Shown: piece after piece, positions 1-9,949 of the stretch
Position numbering within the stretch: the first letter of the stretch is position 1
Layout of the letters: each line of letters opens with the position of its first letter
Assembly: GCA_905221615.1 (NCBI GenBank)
Contig: CAJNDT010001001.1
Location: 64,501-128,500 of the forward strand
DNA from: Symbiodinium sp. CCMP2592
Taxonomy: Eukaryota > Sar > Dinophyceae > Suessiales > Symbiodiniaceae
DNA length: 64,000 nucleotides
Reading direction: 5' to 3'
Made by a program: the position numbers and the translations under genes
The notes under the pieces: generated by a model
Seen by the model: only the letters and a program-made list of their open reading frames with translations
What the model was told of the DNA's origin: nothing
The model's database searches: none

Positions 1-23
1 TATATATATATATATATATATAT
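1..23. repeat. (TA)n microsatellite
   Basis: The window opens in a pure TA dinucleotide run. Its left end lies outside the window. Confidence 0.95.
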
Positions 24-216
24 GTATGTTAAAGTGTTTACGACTTTAGACTTAAGACTCTAAATAATCGACGAGCTGGCGGCTTCAAAGACACTCTGCT
101 TACTGGGGACCTAGACTTAAAGGCGGCCGGTGACGACACTGACCCCTGGGATGCAACGGCTCAAATCTTAATCTGAAGCTGTCTGACGCCGACCTAGCAA
201 CAGACAACAGAAACGA

Positions 217-1874
217 CTACTCATTCCAAAAGTCCTCTTCCCAGGGGTCCTGTCTTGTCCAGTGCTGATCCGCACGTCGGTCGCCCTGCCGCTGCCGCGA
301 CTGCTGGGACTCCTGGCCCTGCTGCCACGACTGCTGGGACTGCTGGGACTGCTGGGACTCCTGGCCCTGCTGCCGCGACCCCGACGGAGGCTCAGAATCG
401 TCAAGACGCAGACTGCCCAGCTGCATGAGCAGCCACGCGTCGAGGGGCTCGTTGCGCGTGCGGTGCTTTCCAGCCATCCCCTGGAGCCTCCAGCTGACGA
501 TGGGCTGAGAGGAAGCCATGATCAATACACACTACACACAGACAGACACACACAGGAAATTGATTACTATCCCACCAAAACTGAAAACAAAGTGACCCGG
601 TGAAGCTGAGGCACAGCAGCAACGCCTGACACGCAGGGTCCGACACCCGACTCAGCTGACTGGCGACGCTGGAGCCGACGTTCAGGTCTTCAATCATCTC
701 TTGCCTGGACAGAAAAGATTAGAATGAAGCACGTAATCAAGTTCAACGATTTAATTAATGAGAACGGGTACGTGATATTATTTACTGCGTGGTCATCCCA
801 CTTCCATCAGCCAAGTTTCGCTATTTCCTTGAACGCCTGAGTCTTCTCCAGAATCCGCTCCATCCTGAGACCAGCCGCTGGCGGCGCCTGAGGACCGGCA
901 GGAGAAGGGACAAATAAGTAAAGCCCCTTCATTTGTCTGTTGTTTATTAGAAATAATACTCCAGTAAAGTCTTGACTTATTGCAGGCAAAGCCGCATGAC
1001 TCTGACCCGACGACGACGACCCTGCACCTTGCGACTTCGGCATGGTCCCATAGGTCTGGTGGAATGCCGACGGCGGGTTGTTCGGGGGCGGATGGTCGGG
1101 CGGCTTGGGAATCTTTGACGACTTGCCAGGGGTCGCTGCAGGTGGTGGTGTGAACCCTGGAGGGGGAGCTTTGCCAGCCGTCTGCTGACGCTGGTTTTTT
1201 ATGACATCTGGGGCAGTCTTGGGTATTGGCGTCTGCTGACGCTGCTGCTGCTGCTGCTGTTGCTCCTCCTTGCGCCGCGCCTCCTCTTGCTGACGCTGCT
1301 GCCACAGCTCGTTCTCCTGCTGCACCCACCGTTCTCCTTGCAAGCGTCGCTCCTCGGCCTCTTGCAGACGCTGCTTTGCTTCTCTGCGACGCTGCTCCTC
1401 ATCCTCTTGCAGCTGGCGTCGCTTCTGCTCCTCCTCCGCTTGCAGACGCCGTTGTGCTTCTTGGCGTCGCTGCTGCTCCTCCTCCTCTTGCTGACGCCGT
1501 TGTGCTTCTTGGCGTCGCTGCTGCTCCTCCTCCTCTTGCTGACGCCGTTGTGCTTCTTGGCGTCGCTGCTGCTCCTCATCCTCCTCCTCCTCTTGCTGAC
1601 GCCCTGGTGCTTCTTGGCGTCGCTGCTGCTCCTCCTCTTGCTGACGCCGTGCTGCTTCTTGGCATCGCTGCTGCTCCTCCTCCTCTTGCTGACGCTGCTG
1701 CTGCTCCTCTTGCCGACGTCGGTCCTCTTCATCATCCCGACGCTGAGGCGGTGCCGCCTTTGGGCGACTGCCGGCCTGTTCAGGCGTCAGGGGCGGGAGC
1801 TCAACCTCCTGATCATCCTCATCGTCTTCCTCCTCCTGACGCTGTTGCCAGCCATCCCAGCTCCTGGTCCAAGT
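217..1874 (-). CDS. Spliced gene: Glu/Gln/Arg-rich repeat protein with Pro-rich and Ser/Gln-rich parts
   Basis: Function not recognised. An open frame runs from 1874 down to 960 without an ATG, so its 5' boundary is an unresolved splice site. It encodes an acidic start, then a coiled-coil-like array of 16-residue units (EEEEQQQRRQEAQRRQ-type, 48 bp each, about 1430-1700), then a Pro-rich stretch. A likely 72-nt intron (888-959, GTATTA...CCTCAG) leads to exon 835-887. Donor GTTCAA then joins in phase to exon 597-704, which has a clear acceptor (TCTAAT branch, pyrimidine-rich, CAG) and encodes MIEDLNVGSSVASQLS. The last piece (219-519) could start at its own ATG (MASSQPIVSW) and is Ser/Gln-rich, ending EEDFWNE at a TAG. 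The join between 597 and 519 is not resolved, so this last piece may be a separate 100-residue gene. The composition suggests a scaffold or nuclear/RNA-associated protein, but that is inference. Confidence 0.5.
1430..1705. repeat. 48-bp coding tandem repeat
   Basis: Imperfect 48-bp units containing CTGACGCCGTTGTGCTTCTT on the plus strand. Read on minus they give Gln/Glu/Arg 16-residue units. Some units differ by loss or gain of whole GAG codons, so the frame is kept. Confidence 0.85.
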
Positions 1875-1879
1875 TCATG

Positions 1880-2100
1880 GTTGGGATGGGAATAAAAGTT
1901 TAAATCTTCGATTCTTCTTATTATTATTGGGCTATTATATTATATCTAGTCTAATATATAATAACCCTAAAAACGTAAAATGTTGTCCAACTATGACAAA
2001 GGCTCTGCCATTGCCGCCATTCCTCCTCCGACCACTGTCCGACCCAGGATGCCGTACCGGTCCAGTTTGCCCATGGGTCCTGAGCTTCCAATCTTGTCAA
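1880..2100. other. AT-rich intergenic spacer between the two minus-strand genes
   Basis: Locally AT-rich (TATTATATTATATC around 1935-1960), with no supported exon. It separates the 3' part of the upstream gene from the repeat-protein gene, so it may hold the terminator of one and the promoter of the other. No motif decides this. Confidence 0.4.
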
Positions 2101-2101
2101 T

Positions 2102-5100
2102 CTAGTTAACCGACCGACTACTATTGATTGTTGGACAGACACTGTCTGACTGAGATGTGTTAACTATTAGACGAAGGCTCGACTTTTCACAAATTATAGA
2201 AATGAATGATCTGAAATGCAAGCCGGGCACGTGGTCGACGCCAACACCGTCTTCTTGCATATCGGTGTCCTGCTGCGAGTAACAACCAACCCTGAATCCT
2301 AAACCCCGAAACCACAAACCCCTCTGCAACCTAAACCCATTAATTAAATTAAACCTATTCGATTCGACATGCCGACAAACACGGGGATTCCCATGCCACT
2401 GGCCTCCTCCGGCTCCTGCTGACGTCGACGGGCGTTTTCCGACTCCTGTGCCACCTGCCAATGTCAATTGTCTTCGGCATATTTTAATAAGGGGTTCTGG
2501 GAACATTGTGACTGTTGAATCTAGTCTTGCGGCCTGTGAAGCTTGGGCCACTAGAGCTTGACGACGACTACTGGCGGCTGCTTTCATGTCCGACAAAGAA
2601 GTAAAACGCTGACGCATCACCTCGGATTAGCATTTCAGCCCTTTGGCGGCTTGATGACTCGACTTTGACAAACCGACAGAGCACCGGCCTCCTCCTGAGG
2701 ATCTTGTGCAGCGTCGTGCGCAGGCGCTGGCGTCGACCCAGGATCAGCAGCATCATCAGCGCGGTCTGCAGGAGCCTGCCAACAACAGTATTGGCAAAAT
2801 TAAATTTTAATGCTGCTGACGGCTGACACGCAAACCCAGTCCTCAGGCTCGACGCCAGGTGCATCGACGCCAGGTGCATCGACGCCAGGTGGATCGACGC
2901 CAGGTGGATCGACGCCATCGAAGCCAGGTGGATCGACGCCAGGTGCATCGACGCCAGGTGGATCGTCCTGACAGAGGGCATAACAAAATAATTCTCTAAA
3001 AATTGAAAGCTGCACCGCGTTAACGCTGACACTCAGAGACTGAAAGACTGAGACATGGGTGACTGAATGCAGATGACTGACTGATGCGAACAGCGCCGAG
3101 CCTCGGGGTCCGCTGCGGTCATTTCAACATTCTCATCATCCTGTGACAGGACAGGGCTAGGGTCATCCATAGCCACAGACTGACGACTGTTTGACAAGAC
3201 GGCCTGGTGCTGACCCTGACTGGACTGCTGATCGTCGTAATAAAGGTCGGGGTCGTACAAATACCGCGGCAGCTGGTGATGAGCACGCCAGAGTTCCAGG
3301 AACTGAGTGACAGCGAAGCTCCGCAGAGTAAAAGCTCCTACACCTGGGATTACTCAGAGCAAAAACCCTAGGTTGCAGCCGGAGCACGCGCTCTGCGACC
3401 CTGGAATACTCCGTCCACCGTGTAGCATCGGCGAAGTTGCTGACGCAGGGACCTGAATGCCGCCGTCGCTGCAACCCATGTTACTGTGACCAGATACGAC
3501 TGCAACCTAGACACCGTTAGACGCTGACCGAGGAAATGTGTATCCATCGGCGGCAAAGCGGTACTCGCCGGTCGGGGTCACATAGTTGCGCAGGATCCTG
3601 GCCGTGACCTGGACAGGGGTGCTTCATAATCGTATCAGTTATCATGGTGACATTTGTATTTCATAGACTACTTAATTACTACATGACTGCAGTGAACCTT
3701 ACCTGGTTGCCTTTGCTGCTTTGCGTGCGGGCAAGTCACCGTAGCCATGGAGTGCTGACCCTGACCTTCGTCATCCAGGAAGTCGAGGACCGCTTCCGAG
3801 TCTTCCGCCCAAGCATGGGACAGACTGCAGTGGACCGGGGGGAGCACGGAGACCCCTCCAGCCTGCAGTGTCTTCTTAGTCATTCGTAAGGCCCGACTTA
3901 ATTTTTGAAGCAAACTAATGAATTCAGTGTGAGGGGCAGCCAAGAAGACCCAGAGCATCATCCCCATGGTGACGCTGCGGTGCAGGCCAGACCTGTACAG
4001 CATTCTGAATAAATACATATTTCTTAGAAACCGACCGACGTGGCAGGAAAACACCTCGTTCAAGTTCTGAACATGACATGGTACGGCCTGTCAAGTAAAC
4101 CTGCAATCAAGGGACGGGCTGGTCATAATGATGAGCGACCCAGGCTGGTTGAGCATCAAGCGCATGACGGATTCAAAGTCTGGGTGACGCATGACCTACA
4201 GTTTGAATCGGCTCTTAATTTGACACAACCTGCACTGCTAAGTAGTACTAAGTAAGAATGCATGTACATGCGACTTAGAAATATTCTGATCAATCAGGAT
4301 TAGCTGCCATGATAGGGTCGTCTACCCTAGACTGCACTTGCCAGGGGCTCCGTGCTCGCCCGCTCCAGGGTGCCCTGCCAGTTTTTAGGAGTTTAGGGTT
4401 TGTAATAATATAATTCATAGTATATTATTATAAGGGTGCAGAGTTAGCGCCAGGGTTTAAGTCCAAGCAGCCCGGGCATCAGCCACTCCAGATTGAAGTG
4501 CTTGACGCTGATGTCGCGCCTATGTGACAGCCTGATCCAAAGGTCTCCGGGGTGGCGGTGGTTGTGGCCTCGCACCTCTGCTGAACTTGGCATCCGTATC
4601 CCTTTCTTATTAGACTCAGGGGGACTTACTATAGTTAGTACCCAAAAACCAAAGGTAATTCCGAGTGCCCCTAAGTCACGACAGAAGGAAAATATTCCTC
4701 AGAGCCGCTGCTGGACATCGTCAGGATGCCGACCCTGGACCCAGCGAAATCCTGACTACTAAATACTATACATAACACACTACTAACGCAGATCGTAAAC
4801 AATAAGTGCGGCAAACCCGGTTTCAGAACCATGTCCTCCCAGTTCGACAGCAGGAGCCTGGCCTCCCGCATTTCTTGCAGGCTGGATCTTGCTCCAGAGT
4901 CGAACTCTCGGAGCCGACCAGCTGACGCAGACTCATTGGGTCTTGAAGTCATCGTTGGTCTTCCTGAACTTGATAAACGAAACAGATGACAAGGGTTATA
5001 GTAAGCTACTGAAACCGTTATGCTACACATTGAAAGTGCTACTCATTTAACTGGTCCCAGATGCTGCTTCAGCGTGCGTATGATGGAGTTGATAAACCAG

Positions 5101-7127
5101 CCGTTGGGATTATTCTTCTGTCTGCGCTGACTCTCTCTGACCTAGACTGACAAAGACGCAGACACCTAGGACAAAGATTTCCTAAATCTAGAGTAACGAA
5201 AGAACACAAACGATTTCTGAGCCTAACGATGGCGAGGAACAAGGTCCTGCAGCGCCGCAGGGTCGACCTCGTTCAGGAGGGCGAGACCCTGAGTCGTCTA
5301 ATGTCATTGTGTGCCTGTGTGTGTCTCTCTCTCTTCTTAGTCTTTTCCTGTGTTAATTTACATGCCGGGAGACTTGCACAGCGCCCCGACGAAGACCCTG
5401 ATCGTCGGCTACCTTTCGGATGTCGTCTGGCAAGTGGTTGTAGCCGACGCTGGACGATCCTTCGTCCCCAGGGCGAACGGCCATGCGCGAGGCAATCCCT
5501 GCTACAGGACCGCCGACACCGACCTTCTGTGAAGTGAAATGTTGCGTAATGTCCTTGCCATTCAGTCATTCATGGTGAGCAAAACTGTCAGCAATGGAGA
5601 GCCACTGGCACTTTATTATGTGTGTCTGTCTCTGTCTGTGTGTGTCCGACATGGAGTTCAAGCTGACAACTGAAGCTGACACCGACAGGCAGGGGCCCTC
5701 CTTTGATGCTGACAATGACTGCTGGCAAAGGGGCTGACAGCTGACAGCTGAGACATGTTCTACCTGACACTCACACTGCAGTGCAATATGTGTGTGATGT
5801 CAGTCAGGACAAAAGCTGGCAACTGCATGCAAGGGAGGGGGAAGCACCTCTGCAGTAAATGATCGCCCTCGTCCAAGATTCCAGGATGGCGCTGCCGCTT
5901 CATGACCTCAGCAATCGAATGTTTGACCAAGTTTGTCAACTGACAATCACAGGCTGACTGCAGAACATTTGACAAAGTTACATTGTCGGCAGACAACAGA
6001 CACAGGAGCACTGCAGGCCTGTTATGACCTGATAACCGTTTCAAACTAAGGGGGAAGCACCTGTAACGACAAAGGAGGTCGTCCCGGATCGGAATGGTAT
6101 CAGTCCTGACCTCAGTATCACAGGGGACCGAGTGTTTGACTGATGTCAGGACAAAGTAGTCAGACCGACACAGATGAGTCGCTGACCACATCGACGAGCC
6201 GACCTCAGGCAGGCACGCATCAATGCTGAATGCACTTACTTGACACTAAGTCTGTCTGTGCTGCACTCAGCAATGCAACGCAGGTGCAAGCAGCTTTTTC
6301 CCACAACTGATGCAGATTCCCGCCGGCCAGCTAGTGATCGATTCCAGGTGGACCGACACCGAGCCCGACGTCAGAAGACGCTGGGGCCGACTCAGTTTCT
6401 GAGTCAGTGCCATAGTCCTTGTGCAGAACGGTTATGCTGCTAAGCCTCTCAGGCGTCAGTTCCTGACGCAGACCTTCGAATCTGCACAACCGCGAACTGC
6501 GGGCTCTGACAAAGAAAAGCGAAAAACCTCTGTTGAGGTTCCGCACTTTCGTGTCCCACGGCACAAATCGCCCGTTCGGCGGGGCGACGCTGCTGTCGTG
6601 GTGAGGGCCCAGGCTCAGGAGAGACGACGGCGACCCAGGAGCTGACGGCATGTCCGCGTCCGACTGAAGCAGGCTGCTAGCAAACAAGATTTCGAACCAA
6701 AATCTCCGACAATGCTGCCGGGGTGCCACTGCCGGAGTCAGTGGAACCTCCTCATCGACGCCGACACTGCTGGTCTGGACAAAGCCAACCTGGATGGCAG
6801 CGCCAGGCACACCAACCATCCCTACCACATACTTACTTAAATAATTACGCATGCGCATGAACCTGGCATGCCCACAGCCGCTCGTCAGGGCCATACCAGT
6901 GAGCCATGTCGAAGTAGCACGCGATGTCTTCGATCATCTTAGTCTACAAGGCTAAGGTCTAAGCAGGTTGGACCCCCGAATCCCAACACTGACTGACATC
7001 GCTCAACCTAACAGCTGCTTTGGCGACGGGGGGCAGTGTCGGGGTCCGCAAGCTCGACACTGATGTTGCTGCCCGCCGGGGTCACAATGTTAAGGACGAC
7101 CGGCCCGACAGGCTGAGGCTCAGTCAT
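2102..7127 (-). CDS. Large multi-exon gene, unknown protein (>850 residues)
   Basis: Not a family I recognise. Exons read on minus: 7127-7059 (ATG, MTEPQPVGPVVLN), 6943-6863, 6789-6370, 6330-6240, 6203-6166, 6110-6061, 6018-5848, 5747-5651, 5526-5362, 5297-5228, 5134-5052, 4931-4817, 4751-4717, 4575-4507 or longer, 4195-4101, 4004-3740 (or to 3703), 3608-3515, 3452-3367, 3302-3078, 2967-2836, 2775-2674, 2620 downward. Phases agree across nearly all joins, and introns are GT-AG, mostly 36-141 nt. Donors vary (GTAAGT, GTTTGC, GTTTGT, GTGCTT, GTCxxx). Visible parts include a helical stretch around NEVDPAALQDLVPRH followed by NNPNGWFINSIIRTLKQHL, a Glu-rich helix (SLQEMREARLLLSNWEDMV), a Tyr/Asp stretch (RYLYDPDLYYDD), PPGVD repeats, and an Ala/Asp/Pro tail. 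Weak points are the first donor (7058), the 311-nt intron at 4196-4506, the 3703 versus 3740 choice, and the end. An open frame continues to a TAG at 2102. Confidence 0.6.
2836..2967 (-). repeat. 15-bp coding repeat (PPGVD/APGVD pentapeptides)
   Basis: This exon of the large gene is exactly 44 codons, made almost wholly of tandem 15-bp units read as DPPGV/DAPGV. It lies between an acceptor (pyrimidine-rich, GTCAG) and a GG|GTTTGC donor, and joins in phase 0 to the Ala/Asp/Pro exon at 2775-2674 across a 60-nt intron. Confidence 0.75.
5848..6018 (-). CDS. Internal exon of the large gene, bounded by related introns
   Basis: This is the best-defined exon of the large gene, a fully open 171 nt with residues LLCLLSADNVTLSNVLQSA and later KRQRHPGILDEGDHLLQ. 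The upstream intron (6019-6060, only 42 nt) and the downstream intron (5748-5847) both start with the same 12 nt, GTGCTTCCCCCT. Phase carries over from exon 6110-6061 and into 5747-5651. Confidence 0.6.
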
Positions 7128-7499
7128 GGCGGCTGACAGCTGACTATGTGTTTGAAGCTGACGACGGCTGCATCAATTCGGTCTTGGAGTGTCAAGCTCA
7201 CTGACTGAAGAAGAAGCTGAGCCCCTGGCTGATGGAGGTGCTCAGCGATGGCCCGGCTGCGGCTGCTGGCTGGGCTGGTTTTGGGTGGCTGGTGGCTGAC
7301 GCTGACACTGACAGACGTATTGTGGTGCGCATTTGTTATAGTGAAAAATGAGGGCCCCCAGTGCAATTTCAATTTCCCGCCTGCCCCCCCCATATCCTTT
7401 CCCCATCCCATACAACTCTCAATCAGCTCCATTTCGACTTACAATCAACTCCACCCAAGCCCAGAAAATCAACTGTAAAAAGAAGTTTTCAGGAATGTG

Positions 7500-8545
7500 T
7501 CATTGACCCCTTAACGCAGCAGTCTGACTAGTGCTTGGCAGACCTGGCCTATGTCGGGTACCGCAGCCCCATCTTGCGAAGCGGCGGGGTGAGCAGCACC
7601 GGAACGTGCAAGAGGCCTGCAGCGAGGATGGGTGCCGTTGTACCGTTGGGCAACAAGCAGGCCGCAGATTTGGCACTTATCCAAGGAGTGCTGGGCGAGA
7701 TAAGCGGGTGGGACGTCTCCGCAGAGCGATCCCGCGCAATGGTCGTTGAGGTGGGCCTGCATGTTGGAGTGGTTGCTCCAGCCCCTGGCGGAAGAGGCAT
7801 CGGCACACGGGCATCCTTGCACGGGGCAGAACACGCGGGGGTTAGTGGCAGCGCGCTGGTGGCGCCCAGGCGATACAGAACGGGCGCGCGGAGAGTGAGG
7901 GCCCGGGTGGGAGGCTTCGCCGTGACGCACTCCCCGGCTCGGCCAACCCGACCAACGTCGTCGGGTGGCACGGTGGCACCAGTTGCGGCGTTGAAGAGGG
8001 GCCCGCGTCTGCGCCGGAAGACTGGATGCGGTAGGCGGGGGCGCCAAAGCTCTGTTGGGTGCGGGTCGGGTGCAGTGCTGGACCAGGCAGAGTTTAGTTG
8101 GCAGGTGAGCTCGCGTCGCCGCCCCCTCCCGATGGCTGCAATGTGGCGGGGCCGGGGTGGGGGCGTGTGCGGCTGCGTGTGTGGGTGAGTTAGGGGGGCG
8201 AGGTGGAGGAGTGCCAGGACCAGCACACTGCGGGGCAGGAGGCTAACAGACTTGGTGCCGGGCGAAGGGGCCATTGTGGGCGACTCCCCTGCAGACGAGG
8301 AGATGCATGCGATCAGGCGGTCGTGAGTGGCAGGGCCGGACGGTCTCCACTCCAGGGCACTGGACGCACTCGAGGCGGAGCCAGACTGTCCTGGAGGAGG
8401 AACCGGATGCCAGCGGAGGGGTGGCGGCGCGGGCGACTGCAGCAGAGCCGGACAGTCTCGACCCCGGGGGCCCGCACGCACTCCTGGGGGAGGGACCGGA
8501 TGCTGGCGAACTATGGCGGCGCGGGCTATAGCGTCCACCTAAATG
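7500..8545 (-). mobile_element. Truncated LINE-like element, GC-rich block
   Basis: This is a sharply GC-rich block (about 7530-8540) carrying the GEASHPGP frame. Its 5' side, in element orientation, meets a degenerate TTTAGGG tract at 8554-8640. No poly(A) tail or target-site duplication could be made out. Confidence 0.45.
7511..8047 (-). CDS. LINE-like retrotransposon ORF, N-terminal fragment
   Basis: The 178-residue frame carries GVRHGEASHPGP near residue 40. It then has a Cys/His-rich region beginning FCPVQGCPCADAS, with an HLNDHCAGSL segment, PPAYLAQHSLDKCQICG and RYNGTHPRCRP. In my recollection GEASHPGP-type motifs followed by such zinc-finger-like clusters typify the N-terminal part of LINE polyproteins in dinoflagellates and other protists. 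No reverse transcriptase or endonuclease follows: the frame stops at TAA 7511-7513 and host gene sequence starts nearby, so the copy is truncated on its 3' side. The frame upstream of 8047 (to about 8540) is GC-rich and may be 5' leader. Confidence 0.5.
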   Translation of the reverse strand: MAPPPTASSLPAQTRAPLQRRNWCHRATRRRWSGWPSRGVRHGEASHPGPHSPRARSVSPGRHQRAATNPRVFCPVQGCPCADASSARGWSNHSNMQAHLNDHCAGSLCGDVPPAYLAQHSLDKCQICGLLVAQRYNGTHPRCRPLARSGAAHPAASQDGAAVPDIGQVCQALVRLLR

Positions 8546-8553
8546 CAGTGGCT

Positions 8554-8640
8554 CTTTTTAGGGTTTTAGGGTTTAGGGTTTTAGGGTTTGGGGTTCAGGG
8601 TTTAGAGTTTTACAGTTTAGGGTTCAGAGTTTGGCGTTGA
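8554..8640. repeat. Degenerate TTTAGGG tract beside the LINE fragment
   Basis: Repeated GGGTTTTAGGG / GGGTTTAGGG / GGGTTCAGGG units abut the 5' side of the LINE-like block. Confidence 0.85.
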
Positions 8641-8649
8641 GGGGAGGGG

Positions 8650-9830
8650 GTGGAACAATGCTCACTTTTGCCTACTCCTGTCCTTGGCTGCCGCTGCCTC
8701 GTCTTCCTGCTCTTCCTCCACCTCACACTCGTCCTACTGCTGTACAAGCAACACTACCACGACCACCACGAAGCAAACGACTACCACTACAAAGACAGTT
8801 ATAACGACGACAACGAAGAATGCCACTGCACCGAGCCCTTTCCTTTGCCCACGCGTCCTTGGGTTTAACACAAGTAAGGTTTCCGTTCGTGTCCAATATC
8901 TTGGCGAAACTCCGACAACTACCCAATCATTCCAATGGCTCCCGCGAACAAATTCAGGAGCGCTTCTCTGTTAAGGAACCGATGACACATTGACAGAACA
9001 CCAGCTGAAAGGGTATCGGGCTCTCCAGATGCACATGTCACCAGGCCTTCCACGGAATGTTATTGCAGTTTGACGGTTTAGGAGTTAAGGTTAGGGGGGT
9101 TTAAGTTTCAGAAGGGTCGATCCTGGGGCCTGCGTTTGTGCATAAGGAGTTTTTCGAGTTACGTAGGCCTTTTTTGGGGCTTAGGATTCGACAGGCCTTC
9201 CGCGTAATGTTGACTGCAGCCGCACTCGCTTCCACGTTGACAAGCTTCACCTGCCTGCTGCGACTTTGGATTTATCTTGAAGATTGCGTGTTTTGCGGTG
9301 TGGGGTTGCTCGGTTTGGGAGCTTTAGGGTTTTGAGGTTTGGGTTTTCCGGTTTGGGGTTGTGGTCGGTCTAGGGTCTAGGCTCGGTTACGTGCTTCTTC
9401 CCACTTTGACCGCATTTAGTCAGGGTGACCTCCCTTAGACCTGATACTGGGGCCTTACAGCAATGCCGGGAATACGGAAGAGGCCTGGGGGATACACCAC
9501 GTTATACTGTAGTTAGCCCTCTAGGGACTATAAGCGGATACTCTTCCTTTCAATCAAACCTTTGTAATATGTACGGGCGGAGGTGTAAATTGTCGTTACC
9601 CTTGAAACTCTAGGACTTGCAATCTGGCTGGGGCTACGCTACTTGTAGTGTGTAGCTCTAAACGCTCTTATGAGTGTTCTGTAGAAGCCGCAGTCATCGA
9701 TGTCATGATGATGACGGTGATGGTGGCATAATTTGTTGCTAGCTGCGATCCTCATTCTGAAGATGGCGGTATCTAGTGAGAGCATAAGCCCTGAACCCGA
9801 AAGCCAAACCCTTGACGCCCCTACCCCAAA
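8650..9830. other. Gene-poor stretch: degenerate ACN trinucleotide patch and telomere-like bits
   Basis: From 8684 to 8870 the plus strand is a degenerate ACN/ACA/GAC patch (poly-Thr-like in one frame). Scattered TTTAGGG-like units follow around 9075-9110 and 9300-9365. No supported exon. Confidence 0.5.
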
Positions 9831-9940
9831 CCTTGAGGACGAAATGAACCCTAAAAGGGTTCAGGGTTCATATATCATATAAGGATTCATAGGATATGGG
9901 TATAGGGCCCCTACTTTTAAGGGTCATCTGGTCCTTCAGG
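9831..9940. mobile_element. MITE family I, copy 1
   Basis: About 110 bp, starting CCTTGAGGACGAAATGAACC and ending GGGTCATCTGGTCCTTCAGG, an imperfect terminal inverted repeat. A second copy is at 39982-40103. The inside holds a short palindromic AT-rich part. Confidence 0.6.
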
Positions 9941-9949
9941 AAAACCACA

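Noticed and set aside
1226..1903. Two long plus-strand frames (Ala/Pro- or Leu-rich)
   Set aside because: They are the complement of the 48-bp Glu/Gln/Arg repeat. The minus frame has splice-consistent continuation; the plus frames do not.
4933..4952. Two overlapping genes, one ending FRKTNDDFKTQ and one starting MTSRPNE
   Set aside because: An acceptor at 4932 (CAATGAG) gives one continuous in-phase gene, which is simpler.
5760..6191. Single 143-residue minus-strand protein
   Set aside because: It reads through two introns (6111-6060 side and 5847 onward); only the 5848-6018 part is taken as exon.
6331..6333. In-frame TAG followed by more coding sequence, suggesting a changed genetic code (UAG/UAA = Gln)
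   Set aside because: A 39-nt GT-AG intron (6369-6331) ending in this TAG removes it in frame, and other genes here appear to stop at all three codons. An altered code is not needed, though it is not formally excluded.
7549..8538. Long minus-strand frame of 329 residues
   Set aside because: It overlaps the GEASHPGP frame in another phase, is Pro/Ala/Arg-rich as expected from GC-rich DNA, and lacks motifs; treated as a shadow of the LINE frame.
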